Below are positions 34,863-43,988 of a stretch of DNA of 64,000 nt, one piece after another (position 1 is the stretch's first letter; the number at the start of each line of letters is the position of its first letter). A model generated the notes under the pieces. The model was not told the origin of the DNA. It ran no database searches and saw only the letters and a list, made by a program, of their open reading frames with translations. Source of the stretch: a virus; IMG/VR virus record IMGVR_UViG_3300012985_000006, positions 78,490-142,489 of that record, one strand, 5' to 3'. The position numbers and the translations under genes are program-made.

Positions 34863-35040
34863 CTGACGCCTCCAAAAGAGCCGTGTCTTTAGGAGTCTCT
34901 ACTGGAACTAACTGCATGACTGCAAAGTAGTGTTGCTTGCAGTCCGTGCATTCAAATCTGTAGGACTCTTTACCTGTCGGCTTCAGAGTACCCCTACACC
35001 GTAAACAACGCATCCCATCGTGTTTTTCAGACACGATCAA
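34834..35040 (-). CDS. Small zinc-ribbon protein
   Basis: Up to 68 residues, depending on start (TTG 35040, GTG 35034 or ATG 35013). It has a two-pair zinc ribbon: MRCLRCRGTL and FECTDCKQHYF (CxxC ... CxxC). It overlaps the membrane-protein gene upstream and the delta' gene downstream. Zinc ribbons of this size often bind nucleic acid or RNA polymerase. Function unknown. Confidence 0.65.
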   Translation of the reverse strand: MIVSEKHDGMRCLRCRGTLKPTGKESYRFECTDCKQHYFAVMQLVPVETPKDTALLEASVVERGSGTG

Positions 35041-35827
35041 CCAGCATGTTGTTGCTGAGAAACTCGTACACCGTGGAGTACGGAGCGACCTGTTGCAACA
35101 CCCCCGCCTCAGCTTGTTGTCGAGTGGCTTCCAAGTTCTTCGCTACGTAGGAACGGTTCCAGCTCATGTAGTAGAAGGCTGGTCCAACGAACAGCTCAGG
35201 AAAGATCCATTCCACATCATGAGTTTTTTGGATCCATTGTCTGATCGCCACCTCCATACCGTAACCCCGGAGTTCCCAACCGACCCTCCAAGGGGCGGGC
35301 CAAGGAGCTGCCATTACGGCTGATGCGAGTATGAGTGCCGACCACCATCCTGTTTGTGCACACCCTATAGCAAAAAATGACATGAGGACGAAGCCCAGGA
35401 CGAATCCCGCCAGCTTGTCAGACAGCTTGAAGATTAGACAAGCAGCCAAGTACCCCAACACAGGGATGGCCAAAGTCATAACGTGATCTCTGGACACCCA
35501 ACCGTACAGAGCCAAAGGTAGTACTGCTAGAATCTGGGGGAACAGATACGAAATCTTGAACCATCGATTCCGATTAGTATCGTAGATCCTGGTGTAGGCG
35601 TGAGCCAGGTCCCTAATCGAAAGTTCTGGGTTGCTCAGATACCATTCACGTGTCGTAAAATACACGGTGGTGCCAACAACAGTGCACCAATAACGATACT
35701 TTGGGCTAAACACCATCAAAGCACGAAGGACTCTGAAGAACAAGGATTCGTTCTTGAACCGAACCTTCAGAGTAGGCATCTCAGTTCGGAGATGCTCTTC
35801 AAATCGATCCAAGACTTGTGGGTCCAT
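35027..35827 (-). CDS. Membrane protein, about five segments
   Basis: A 266-residue protein. Residues about 105-215 contain several hydrophobic stretches (LAVLPLALYGWV, LAIPVLGYLAACLIF, FVLGFVLMSFFAIG, WSALILASAVMAAPW) that read as transmembrane helices. Soluble N- and C-terminal parts flank them, the N-terminal one with a YRYWCTVVGTTVYFTTREW strand. No signal peptide. Membrane proteins are less common in replication operons; it may place the replication complex at the membrane or alter the host envelope. Not recognised. Confidence 0.7.
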   Translation of the reverse strand: MDPQVLDRFEEHLRTEMPTLKVRFKNESLFFRVLRALMVFSPKYRYWCTVVGTTVYFTTREWYLSNPELSIRDLAHAYTRIYDTNRNRWFKISYLFPQILAVLPLALYGWVSRDHVMTLAIPVLGYLAACLIFKLSDKLAGFVLGFVLMSFFAIGCAQTGWWSALILASAVMAAPWPAPWRVGWELRGYGMEVAIRQWIQKTHDVEWIFPELFVGPAFYYMSWNRSYVAKNLEATRQQAEAGVLQQVAPYSTVYEFLSNNMLVDRV

Positions 35828-35830
35828 GGC

Positions 35831-36046
35831 TCAAATATTGAGGTATCCGCCGACCTGAACCGAAGAGGGTCTGCCACATTTGGTACAACGATAAACCCTC
35901 TGGCCTGTGTGTACCTGCCCCTCAATACGAATTTCCGTGGCTTCCATCGAATCACATGTCTCTTCTTTGCAACGCATGAAGTGGACCGGTTCTTTGGGGG
36001 TTTCAGGAATGAGTCCTGGGGCTGTTCCTTTGTGATCGATACTCAT
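35831..36046 (-). CDS. Small zinc-ribbon protein
   Basis: A 71-residue protein with a probable zinc ribbon formed by FMRCKEETCDSME and VYRCTKCGRPSS, about 35 residues apart (Cys-x4-Cys and CxxC). N-terminus is Pro and Lys rich. The start is ATG. It follows the 129-residue gene by 4 nt and is 3 nt from the membrane-protein gene. No specific family recognised. Confidence 0.65.
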   Translation of the reverse strand: MSIDHKGTAPGLIPETPKEPVHFMRCKEETCDSMEATEIRIEGQVHTGQRVYRCTKCGRPSSVQVGGYLNI

Positions 36047-36050
36047 CTGT

Positions 36051-36440
36051 TTACTCCGGAAATAGTGGTGTCAGGACACCCAACACATGGACATAGTATG
36101 GATCGTTGGGGCTGAGAAGGGTCAAAGAATAGGAAACATTTGGGTCATTGTACCCATTGGGAGTCATGGGGAACAACAATGGATCCAAGGTACCATCCTT
36201 GATGTAAGGTTCAATCTTGGCCCAATCACTAGCTAGGATTTGAACTGCCAATCCTGACCCTTTGAGAAATACGTACGGGATCTCTTTAGTGGTCCCCAGC
36301 GTTACCGATACTTGTTTTCGATACAACCCAACGATCGCCCTAGCGACATCCGGCAAAAGGGCGGCCCTCAATGCTGTGGGTCTTTGACCCCAGATCTGGA
36401 AAAGGCGGTTGTCCACCTCTTCCAGATCCGACAAGTACAA
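36051..36440 (-). CDS. Hypothetical protein after GroEL
   Basis: A 129-residue protein immediately downstream of groEL (2-nt spacing). Helical N-terminus (LEEVDNRLFQIW), then beta-rich (GTTKEIPYVFLKGS, NVSYSLTLLSPND, YYVHVLGVLTPL). It was compared by eye with GroES, which is about 95 residues with a mobile loop and a roof; neither pattern is visible, so I do not call it a co-chaperonin. A phage-specific GroEL partner is a possibility only because of position. Confidence 0.65.
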   Translation of the reverse strand: MYLSDLEEVDNRLFQIWGQRPTALRAALLPDVARAIVGLYRKQVSVTLGTTKEIPYVFLKGSGLAVQILASDWAKIEPYIKDGTLDPLLFPMTPNGYNDPNVSYSLTLLSPNDPYYVHVLGVLTPLFPE

Positions 36441-36442
36441 TC

Positions 36443-38449
<2,007 letters not shown>

Positions 38450-38450
<1 letters not shown>

Positions 38451-39025
38451 CAGGAGTTCAGATCGGAACGGCCCAACATATTGATGAACAGCAAACCTTG
38501 TTCCCGAGCGTCATCAATAGCCACATGTGTATGTGGTGGCAACCCTTTGAACCAAGACTTCGGCATGTTACGCTTCGTAGTTTGGCGGTAAGGAGTCCCC
38601 AAGATCGCCATCGCGTAGGATTTAACATCCAAGCACGAGAAGCTGAATGGACTGTAGCCGCCGAAACGAATCAAATACCAGTAGAGGAAAAGGTAATCAA
38701 AGCCGGCCGGATAGGCAACACAAACAGGTGAGCTGTTCTGTCCTACCGATACTTTACTGACCCACTCTCGGAACAGATTCAAGGCGTGCTCCGGAGCCTG
38801 AGGGTCTTTACGGCAGGCTTCCCATACGGCAGTTGGTTGGGACCCCCACCATTTCATCGTATCTGGGTGGCCTGCCGAACCTTCAAGTAGTTCCAGGTTG
38901 ACAGAGAAAGCGTCTATTTCCTTACCTGACGGCAAGAAAGCTACCGCGCCCAAACTCAGCATCGAGTGAGGGCCAGGAATCGGACCATCGGTCTCGATGT
39001 CGACACTGATGTATATTTCTGACAT
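38450..39025 (-). CDS. DnaQ-like 3'-5' exonuclease (DEDDh)
   Basis: A 191-residue exonuclease. Exo I is YISVDIETDGPIPG (D-x-E), Exo II is VAYPAGFDYLFL (Asp) and Exo III is THVAIDDAREQG (H-x4-D), the complete DEDDh set. A domain of this type proofreads replication or trims RNA (oligoribonuclease, RNase T). No polymerase domain is attached. The start ATG lies 10 nt after GGTGTAAG of the preceding stop, one of the repeated junction motifs. It could supply proofreading for a polymerase not in this window. Confidence 0.88.
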
Positions 39026-39034
39026 ACGTCGGAC

Positions 39035-39316
39035 TTACACCGGTCTGGTCAAGTGTTGTAGCCGCTTCAGAACTTCATCTCGCATATTCGGTCCGTACGA
39101 GTCCGCGATGGCCGGATCCAACATCGAAAGGATGCGCTCTGTCTTCATTCCGGCTTCTACAGCTTCGAGGGCGAAGGCAGTCCAATCAGGAATGACTTCA
39201 CGCTCCTCAAGAAATGAGAACGTCACCTCAAGAGGGACTCCAGTAGTTTCGTAGAAACGGTAGACTCCAGCTACAACAGTCTTGCCGTCCACCGTCCTGC
39301 CAACTACCTCAAGCAT
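39035..39316 (-). CDS. Hypothetical protein
   Basis: A 93-residue alpha/beta protein. An N-terminal beta hairpin (VVGRTVDGKTVVAGVYRFY) is followed by an acidic helix (ALEAVEAGMKTERILSML) and a C-terminal helix (NMRDEVLKRLQHL). The stop codon TAA sits inside the GGTGTAA motif upstream of the exonuclease gene. The start is TTG. No family recognised. Confidence 0.6.
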   Translation of the reverse strand: MLEVVGRTVDGKTVVAGVYRFYETTGVPLEVTFSFLEEREVIPDWTAFALEAVEAGMKTERILSMLDPAIADSYGPNMRDEVLKRLQHLTRPV

Positions 39317-39668
39317 CTACCTCATCGCCCAAAATCTGGATGACCTTATGGTGAGTGACTTTACCGTCTCTGACTCGAAGACCGTCCAAACCCATGCCTG
39401 ATTCCCACGTCACCACCAAGTCGGCCGTCCCTTCAAAAATAGGGAGGATTTCCTCCCAAAGAGCCTCTAAGTTACCGCTGCCTGACCCACCCCAAGGGAT
39501 CCGACGAGGGTATATGAACTTACCCCTAACCTTACCCCACTCGGTATAGCGTTCGAACGGATGAATCTCTGGATACTCAACCTGAGACTCTAAAGCTTCC
39601 AGTGCAGCAATAGAGACTCGGAAGTTGGTGCTTGAGATGATCTCAATCGATTCAACGTGGCTGCTCAT
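39309..39668 (-). CDS. Hypothetical protein
   Basis: A 119-residue soluble protein. Two alpha helices (SIAALEALESQV) and a mostly beta C-terminus (ADLVVTWESGMGLDGLRVRDG) are visible. The start is ATG at 39668, inside the 3' end of the polymerase-fragment gene (frame overlap of 17 nt), and it overlaps the next gene by 8 nt. Function unknown; appears co-translated with the motif-A mini-protein. Confidence 0.65.
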   Translation of the reverse strand: MSSHVESIEIISSTNFRVSIAALEALESQVEYPEIHPFERYTEWGKVRGKFIYPRRIPWGGSGSGNLEALWEEILPIFEGTADLVVTWESGMGLDGLRVRDGKVTHHKVIQILGDEVDA

Positions 39669-39831
39669 AAGATTTCTTCATGTTTTGAATGAACTCTAGG
39701 GCTTCGGAAGACTCGAACTTAGTGTAATCCGCGTTAATCAAGATTGTATTCTCTCGTCCGAAGACTGCTCGTAGCCTTCTTCCTAGTTCAGTGCGGATCG
39801 GGATATTCTGCAGAGCAGGACGAGACCTCAT
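39652..39831 (-). CDS. Mini-protein carrying DNA polymerase I motif A
   Basis: A 59-residue protein. Residues 7-24 (LQNIPIRTELGRRLRAVF) and 30-40 (ILINADYTKFE) match the polymerase family A motif A region, in which bacterial enzymes read LQNIPIR..G..IR..F then xxSADYSQIELR; the catalytic Asp is present. After residue 40 it diverges (SSEALEFIQNMKKSYEQPR) and stops, so the rest of the palm and the fingers are absent. Its ATG overlaps the upstream stop (ATGA), so it is translated by coupling and is not an isolated relic. Function unknown; possible fragment of a split or decayed polymerase gene. Confidence 0.75.
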   Translation of the reverse strand: MRSRPALQNIPIRTELGRRLRAVFGRENTILINADYTKFESSEALEFIQNMKKSYEQPR

Positions 39832-40139
39832 CTGAACAACAACTTGAGCAGATAAAGGACCCCGCCCAATCCGCCCAAGAACATGAATACAGGCACCACG
39901 ATGCGAATCAACTGTCCAGCCCGTTCAACGCTAGCGTCATAGTCGTTGAACGCTGCATTGAACATCGCCAACGCTTTCGAGACATCCTGTGCTCTGAGAG
40001 CTTTGCCAATCGCTTCCAAAGCGACAGTTTGATTTACGGTAGGAGCGTAACGCTCCATCCATTCTTGGAATCCTTCCAAGTCTGACTCTACAATCAGTTG
40101 TCGGCCGCTCGAAAGAACCTCTGAAGACAGTCTAGCCAT
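39828..40139 (-). CDS. Small membrane-anchored protein
   Basis: A 103-residue protein. The N-terminal 75 residues are helical and soluble (ARLSSEVLSSGRQLIV, EAIGKALRAQDVSKALAMF). The C-terminus is one hydrophobic transmembrane helix (IRIVVPVFMFLGGLGGVLYLLKLLF) ending in basic residues. The ATG is preceded by GGTGTAAAGC (10 nt away). Its stop overlaps the ATG of the polymerase-fragment gene, so a shared role at the membrane is possible but unsupported. Confidence 0.7.
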   Translation of the reverse strand: MARLSSEVLSSGRQLIVESDLEGFQEWMERYAPTVNQTVALEAIGKALRAQDVSKALAMFNAAFNDYDASVERAGQLIRIVVPVFMFLGGLGGVLYLLKLLFR

Positions 40140-40455
40140 GCGGGTGCTTTACACCGAGCGTCCTTGATTTCAGCCACTTGGATTTGGGTTTGATCCACAA
40201 CAGAAAAGGGGCCGCCATCGAAAGAGGCCAACTGACCAGAGCTGTGAATCCCAATAGGTTGGGGTCTAGATGCGGTCCTACAAGCACGATGAAGCCGATC
40301 AGGAGCGCGGTCGTGAGGATGACGGAAGGCACCCAAATCTTCCCCACATAGGCTTGATAGTCCCGCTCATCTTGACGTTGTTCAGGCGTCAGAGAATTGA
40401 ACCAACATGCTCGGCGTTCACGAGCTTCAGCATTTCGACGAGACCACCCTACCAA
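40132..40455 (-). CDS. Small membrane protein
   Basis: A 107-residue protein. The start used is TTG at 40455 with a GGAGGT ribosome site 5 nt away; longer in-frame extensions run through the upstream gene. Two hydrophobic segments (VPSVILTTALLIGFIVLVG and LLGFTALVSWPLSMAAPFLLW) make two transmembrane helices, with a charged N-terminus (RRNAEARERRACW). It overlaps the 103-residue gene by 8 nt. Not recognised; may pair with that membrane protein. Confidence 0.65.
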   Translation of the reverse strand: MVGWSRRNAEARERRACWFNSLTPEQRQDERDYQAYVGKIWVPSVILTTALLIGFIVLVGPHLDPNLLGFTALVSWPLSMAAPFLLWIKPKSKWLKSRTLGVKHPHG

Positions 40456-40694
40456 TGAAACCTCCGGAAACTCTTCTTGAGCCAGCGTTCTTTCATGAAT
40501 GGGCGATTGGCCCACCAACGCCATAAGTTGGGTGCCACCTTGTAGACGAGGCTGCCTGCCAGGTGCCACCAATTGTTGACCCAACTACCGCAGTCACACA
40601 GACGGCAATCGGGGTCATGGTGGCGGTGCTTGGAGCATACAGAGTACCAATCGTAACGCCAAGGGCCCCAGCCGCGAGTGGGTAGGCGATTCAT
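40449..40694 (-). CDS. Trp/Cys-rich small protein
   Basis: An 81-residue protein. It is unusually rich in Trp (nine or more) and has a Cys/His cluster (VCSKHRHHDPDCRLCDCGSW) that could bind zinc. The C-terminus is strongly basic and aromatic (KERWLKKSFRRFHW). Start ATG overlaps the preceding gene by 4 nt. Function unknown. The composition suggests a peripheral membrane or nucleic-acid-binding peptide. Confidence 0.65.
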   Translation of the reverse strand: MNRLPTRGWGPWRYDWYSVCSKHRHHDPDCRLCDCGSWVNNWWHLAGSLVYKVAPNLWRWWANRPFMKERWLKKSFRRFHW

Positions 40695-40918
40695 GAATCT
40701 ACGGGTTCGTCTTCAGGTCCAGGGTCTGTGGGTGCGTCTTCAGGTTCAGGTGGTGGGACCGCTGCTTCCAGCTTCTTCGAGAGGGTTACGATCTCCGCTG
40801 ATGTGAGGTAGCGGAAAGCCCCTTGCTTCATGAAGACACCAACCACGTCTTCTCTTTCGTAGACGGCCAAGGTCTTCAACGCCGCACCCACTGCCCGCAT
40901 CTCACGTTCATTGAGCAT
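40691..40918 (-). CDS. Small acidic protein
   Basis: A 75-residue protein. The first 50 residues form helices (NEREMRAVGAALKTLAVYER, EIVTLSKKLEAAV) and the last 25 are disordered, rich in Pro, Glu and Asp with the repeated PEPEDAPTDPGPEDEP pattern. The ATG is preceded by GGTGTAGAGTGATTA, with a junction motif. Not recognised. Confidence 0.65.
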   Translation of the reverse strand: MLNEREMRAVGAALKTLAVYEREDVVGVFMKQGAFRYLTSAEIVTLSKKLEAAVPPPEPEDAPTDPGPEDEPVDS

Positions 40919-40970
40919 TAATCACTCTACACCACCGAAATTGATCTTTCTGAACGTTCTACCTAGGCAG

Positions 40971-41408
40971 TCAATTTGTGAGCTTCTCGTTGCCAATAGT
41001 GTGAAGCCATCGGAGAACTTCCGCGCCCAGATCGCCGTTCACTGACCCATCCCAGCCCAACATCTGACCCTTGCCGGCATAATGGCCGCGAGCAACCTGC
41101 CTAGTTTCAAGGGTGTCTACATGGAAAGCAGTGACAGAACTTTGAGCTAGGGCGTAGCGCACTAGATAAGGCTCGGTTCGAACCTGAATCAGACCTCTAA
41201 CTACGCCGGTCGGTTCCAACGTCGAATCAAGCTCATCGATCAGCCTGTAGTAGCGAGTGTTGTTTGGGATCGTGAACTTGTGTGGGGTGCTCACGTTTCC
41301 ACAAATGACCGTACCAGTGGCAAACTCTTTGAGAGGCGTGGGGTACAACTTCTTGCAGACGAGACACAGAAGCGACAACGGTTCCATCTCACCTTTGGTT
41401 GGCATCAC
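40971..41408 (-). CDS. Hypothetical Cys-containing protein
   Basis: A 145-residue protein. The N-terminus has CLVCKK and a second Cys pair candidate (VICGN), so a degenerate zinc ribbon is possible. The middle is beta rich (YYRLIDELDSTLEP), and a C-terminal basic segment (QMLGWDGSVNGD...) follows. The start ATG lies 9 nt after GGTGTAG, in the 3' end of the HNH-type gene (20-nt overlap). Function unknown. Confidence 0.6.
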   Translation of the reverse strand: MMPTKGEMEPLSLLCLVCKKLYPTPLKEFATGTVICGNVSTPHKFTIPNNTRYYRLIDELDSTLEPTGVVRGLIQVRTEPYLVRYALAQSSVTAFHVDTLETRQVARGHYAGKGQMLGWDGSVNGDLGAEVLRWLHTIGNEKLTN

Positions 41409-42069
41409 CCTGACCTACACCGAAGTCTTGCCTAGCATCAGGTAATTTACAGGCAAAGTCCAGCTGAATGCCCGTCAATCTACGCAAATCTGCTAAAACT
41501 AGTTCCATCTCCTCCACTGTGGCATTCGATTTCAAGGTATTAGCACGGTAAGAGATAACTCTGATGTTACCTCGTGTATACCCACCATGTGGATCAATAC
41601 GATCTACACTTGGACTATCCGGCAATGGTCCCTGTCGGCCGCGACGAGGAGATATCACCAAAGGGATTCCAAGGACGGGGCAAATCGAAGGTATTTGGAT
41701 GTCTTCAACCACTAGATCGAAAGGTAAGGCTTCCTTCTTGGCCCTCGCTCTCAATCTCCACAGGATTTCCAATTCAGGGCGAGTTTGTCGCAGATTTTGG
41801 TAAAAGTCCTGATTGTACGCGATGATTTGAGCCTTATGTGTCTGATAGTACAAAGCATGTGCAGCAGCCGCCTTGGACTTATTCTTCTCTCGGTACTCCT
41901 TCCGTTGAGGGGCATCCGCGGCTCTTTTTTCTGCTTCACAGGATTTGCATCTGGACCTAAATCGACCCTTAGCCTCCTCTCCTCGCGGGTAAAAAGCGCC
42001 TGTAGGTTTAGTCTGTTTACAACTGGAGCATACTTTCGAGGGCACCCTCATGCACGCATCGTTTTCCAT
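41389..42069 (-). CDS. HNH-type (His-Me finger) endonuclease
   Basis: A 226-residue protein. The N-terminus has a zinc-binding cluster (CSSCKQTKPTG, CKSCEAEKRA). A coiled, basic middle precedes the C-terminal nuclease-like block SVDRIDPHGGYTRGNIRVISYRANTLKSN, with the DRI-D/GY..GN..V.S motif used by many phage HNH homing-type enzymes. Two ATG codons (42069 and 42051) lie on the arms of a 13-bp hairpin, so initiation may be controlled by RNA folding. Selfish free-standing endonuclease is the best guess; no intron is nearby. Confidence 0.75.
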   Translation of the reverse strand: MENDACMRVPSKVCSSCKQTKPTGAFYPRGEEAKGRFRSRCKSCEAEKRAADAPQRKEYREKNKSKAAAAHALYYQTHKAQIIAYNQDFYQNLRQTRPELEILWRLRARAKKEALPFDLVVEDIQIPSICPVLGIPLVISPRRGRQGPLPDSPSVDRIDPHGGYTRGNIRVISYRANTLKSNATVEEMELVLADLRRLTGIQLDFACKLPDARQDFGVGQGDANQR

Positions 42070-42081
42070 GCATGAGGGTGC
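42042..42081 (-). promoter_or_regulatory. 13-bp hairpin covering both possible starts of the HNH gene
   Basis: Perfect inverted repeat: 42042-42054 (gcaccctcatgca) pairs with 42069-42081 (tgcatgagggtgc), with a 14-nt loop. The two candidate ATG codons of the HNH gene lie at 42067-42069 and 42049-42051. The arms hide both. In RNA this hairpin could repress translation or serve as a terminator/processing site for the rtcB transcript that ends above it. Confidence 0.7.
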
Positions 42082-42092
42082 TCATAAGCAAA

Positions 42093-43505
42093 TTAGTCGA
42101 CGCCTTTCAAGTTACACACAGGGTACAGCCGTTTGTGAACGGTAGCTATGTCTGCCTGCTCTAAGACAGCCACAACCTCGTCCAAATCTTTGTAAACCTC
42201 GCCGCACTCATCCAAAGGTGTGTGCTTGTGATTGCCGACGATTCCTTCGATCGTTACACCGTTGAAGGTTCGCTTCACCGTCTTCATCTCATGATCGATG
42301 CGCTCTTGCTTGTGCTCAAGCTTTCGCTTCGCCTCTCCTCGGGCCATCTTCCGGCCAGAGCCGTGGTTGACCGAACAAGCGGACTTGTGAGCGCCAGCAT
42401 TTGGAAAAAGGATAACCGCCCCAGTCATCATGCTGCCAGGAATCAGACAAGGGTGTCCAGTCGTTTCCCAAGACGTTCCAACCAGGTCGGGATGGCCTGC
42501 TGGAAAAGCACGGGTCGCCCCTTTGCGATGGACGTAACCTCGCTTGGTCGTACCGTCCGGCAAGACCAAGGTTTCCTCTTGAACGAGGTTGTGACTGATC
42601 TCGTAGTAGACCTCCGAGTCGGCCGCGAAAACCTCTTGCAGAGCCTCCTGGACGCCCTGAACAATCAAGTGTCGATTGGCGATAGCGTAGTTGGCCGCAG
42701 AGTTGTGGTACGCCCAATACTCCTTGCCTAGAGGCTCATCGAGTCGAAGCCAGGAGTCTTCACGACGGTTGGACGGAAGTCCTCGGACCTTCGCCCCCTC
42801 GTAGAAGAAATGGTTGGCAGTCTGCCACCCGTACCCACGGGAGCCACAGTGAATCATCACGTAGACTTCCCCAGAATCCCGATCAACCTGGACCTCAATG
42901 AAGTGGTTGCCCCCTCCAACACTACCCAGCTGGGGAGATGCTTTCTCGTAGGCCCTCTCGATCTTGTTCAGATCGATGTCCTCTGGAATCTCGATGTACT
43001 GACGTTCGCAAAGATCCGACCGGATCCCCAGCGCCTTGGCACCGTAACGAAGGATCTCTTCAGTCTTCTTGGCCCCAAACTTGGTCGAAGCGCCCTGACC
43101 CTTGCCCATGGCGACCCGCTTCTCAATCTCACGAATCAACCGTTCTCGCTGATACCAGCTCTTCAGGGAACTGGCCTGCAGGTCGACCTTCATGTAGACC
43201 ACCCCACACGAAATGTCGTACCCAGAACCAGCCTGGATGATTGTGTTGTCGGTCACCACCGCGCAACCGACGGGGATTCCGTAACCGAAATGACAGTCTG
43301 GGAGGGCATACACACCCGTCACACCCTCATAGGACGCTGCCACTCGAAGCTGATCCCACAAGCCTTCCTCAGAGTCCTGGTAGAGGCTCTCAGACAAGAA
43401 GGCGTTGGCTTCCACCAACATACCAGAAACCTTTGGTAGAACGTATTGACCTTCAGCGACCTTGATAGCGGCGTACTTGAGAGACATGAGTGCCTTTACG
43501 GCCAT
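42093..43505 (-). CDS. rtcB: RtcB RNA ligase
   Basis: A 470-residue RtcB, which joins 2',3'-cyclic phosphate RNA ends to 5'-OH ends using GTP and Mn2+. Metal and GMP-binding residues are in place: PDCHFGYGIPVG (His72 region), GSGYDISCGV (Cys100), GGGNHFIEVQ, MIHCGSRGYG and SVNHGSGRKMARGE (the guanylylated His). It has no Archease or RtcA neighbour. In bacteria RtcB is often encoded with the Ro protein Rsr and Y RNAs; both are present in this window. Likely job: repairing tRNA or other RNA cut by host nucleases, or maturing broken transcripts. Confidence 0.95.
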   Translation of the reverse strand: MAVKALMSLKYAAIKVAEGQYVLPKVSGMLVEANAFLSESLYQDSEEGLWDQLRVAASYEGVTGVYALPDCHFGYGIPVGCAVVTDNTIIQAGSGYDISCGVVYMKVDLQASSLKSWYQRERLIREIEKRVAMGKGQGASTKFGAKKTEEILRYGAKALGIRSDLCERQYIEIPEDIDLNKIERAYEKASPQLGSVGGGNHFIEVQVDRDSGEVYVMIHCGSRGYGWQTANHFFYEGAKVRGLPSNRREDSWLRLDEPLGKEYWAYHNSAANYAIANRHLIVQGVQEALQEVFAADSEVYYEISHNLVQEETLVLPDGTTKRGYVHRKGATRAFPAGHPDLVGTSWETTGHPCLIPGSMMTGAVILFPNAGAHKSACSVNHGSGRKMARGEAKRKLEHKQERIDHEMKTVKRTFNGVTIEGIVGNHKHTPLDECGEVYKDLDEVVAVLEQADIATVHKRLYPVCNLKGVD

Positions 43506-43544
43506 CGAGGATAGCTCAATAAGGGTCTCTTGTCACCTACACCC

Positions 43545-43979
43545 TCAAGTCAGCAGGCGTATGTAAAAAGTCAGAGCCGCCCCTGAGACATTCGTAATGG
43601 AGGTCTGGGTGAAAGTCTCATTGTGGACGATATCCACCGTTCCCGTAGCATCCACCCAGTTGGAACTCACTTTTTTCAACACATACACTGAAGGCGGAAA
43701 TCCGAATCCGTGATTCAAGACGACCGACGCCCCGTTGTTGATCAGTTGGGAGTCTTCAAGCTTCAGCTTACCTGCTGCCAAGAAGGCCTTGATGTCTCCC
43801 GACAGGACGCTTCGCAACACTTCTGAGGTGTTGGGCAAGTACACGCTGTGTCCTGCCCCAAGATAGCGTTCTTCTCCCCTCCGGCCCTCAGTTTGAGAGG
43901 CGGGGGTAAACTTCAGATCTCGTAAGTGGAGCGTGCCCTGAGAGATGTTGGTGACCTTCACATCAGGGCACGGCCACAA
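43545..43979 (-). CDS. Hypothetical beta-rich protein
   Basis: A 144-residue protein with a beta-sandwich pattern (KVTNISQGTLHLRDLKF, AGHSVYLPNTSEVLRSVL, NHGFGFPPSVYVLKKVSSN) and no cysteine pairs or catalytic motif. It follows the VWA gene by 9 nt and precedes rtcB by 39 nt. Resembles small tail or decoration proteins in composition only. Not recognised. Confidence 0.65.
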   Translation of the reverse strand: MWPCPDVKVTNISQGTLHLRDLKFTPASQTEGRRGEERYLGAGHSVYLPNTSEVLRSVLSGDIKAFLAAGKLKLEDSQLINNGASVVLNHGFGFPPSVYVLKKVSSNWVDATGTVDIVHNETFTQTSITNVSGAALTFYIRLLT

Positions 43980-43988
43980 GTAGAAGGT

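Noticed and set aside
36051-36440. GroES co-chaperonin
   Set aside because: It is adjacent to groEL but at 129 residues lacks the mobile loop and beta-barrel pattern of GroES.
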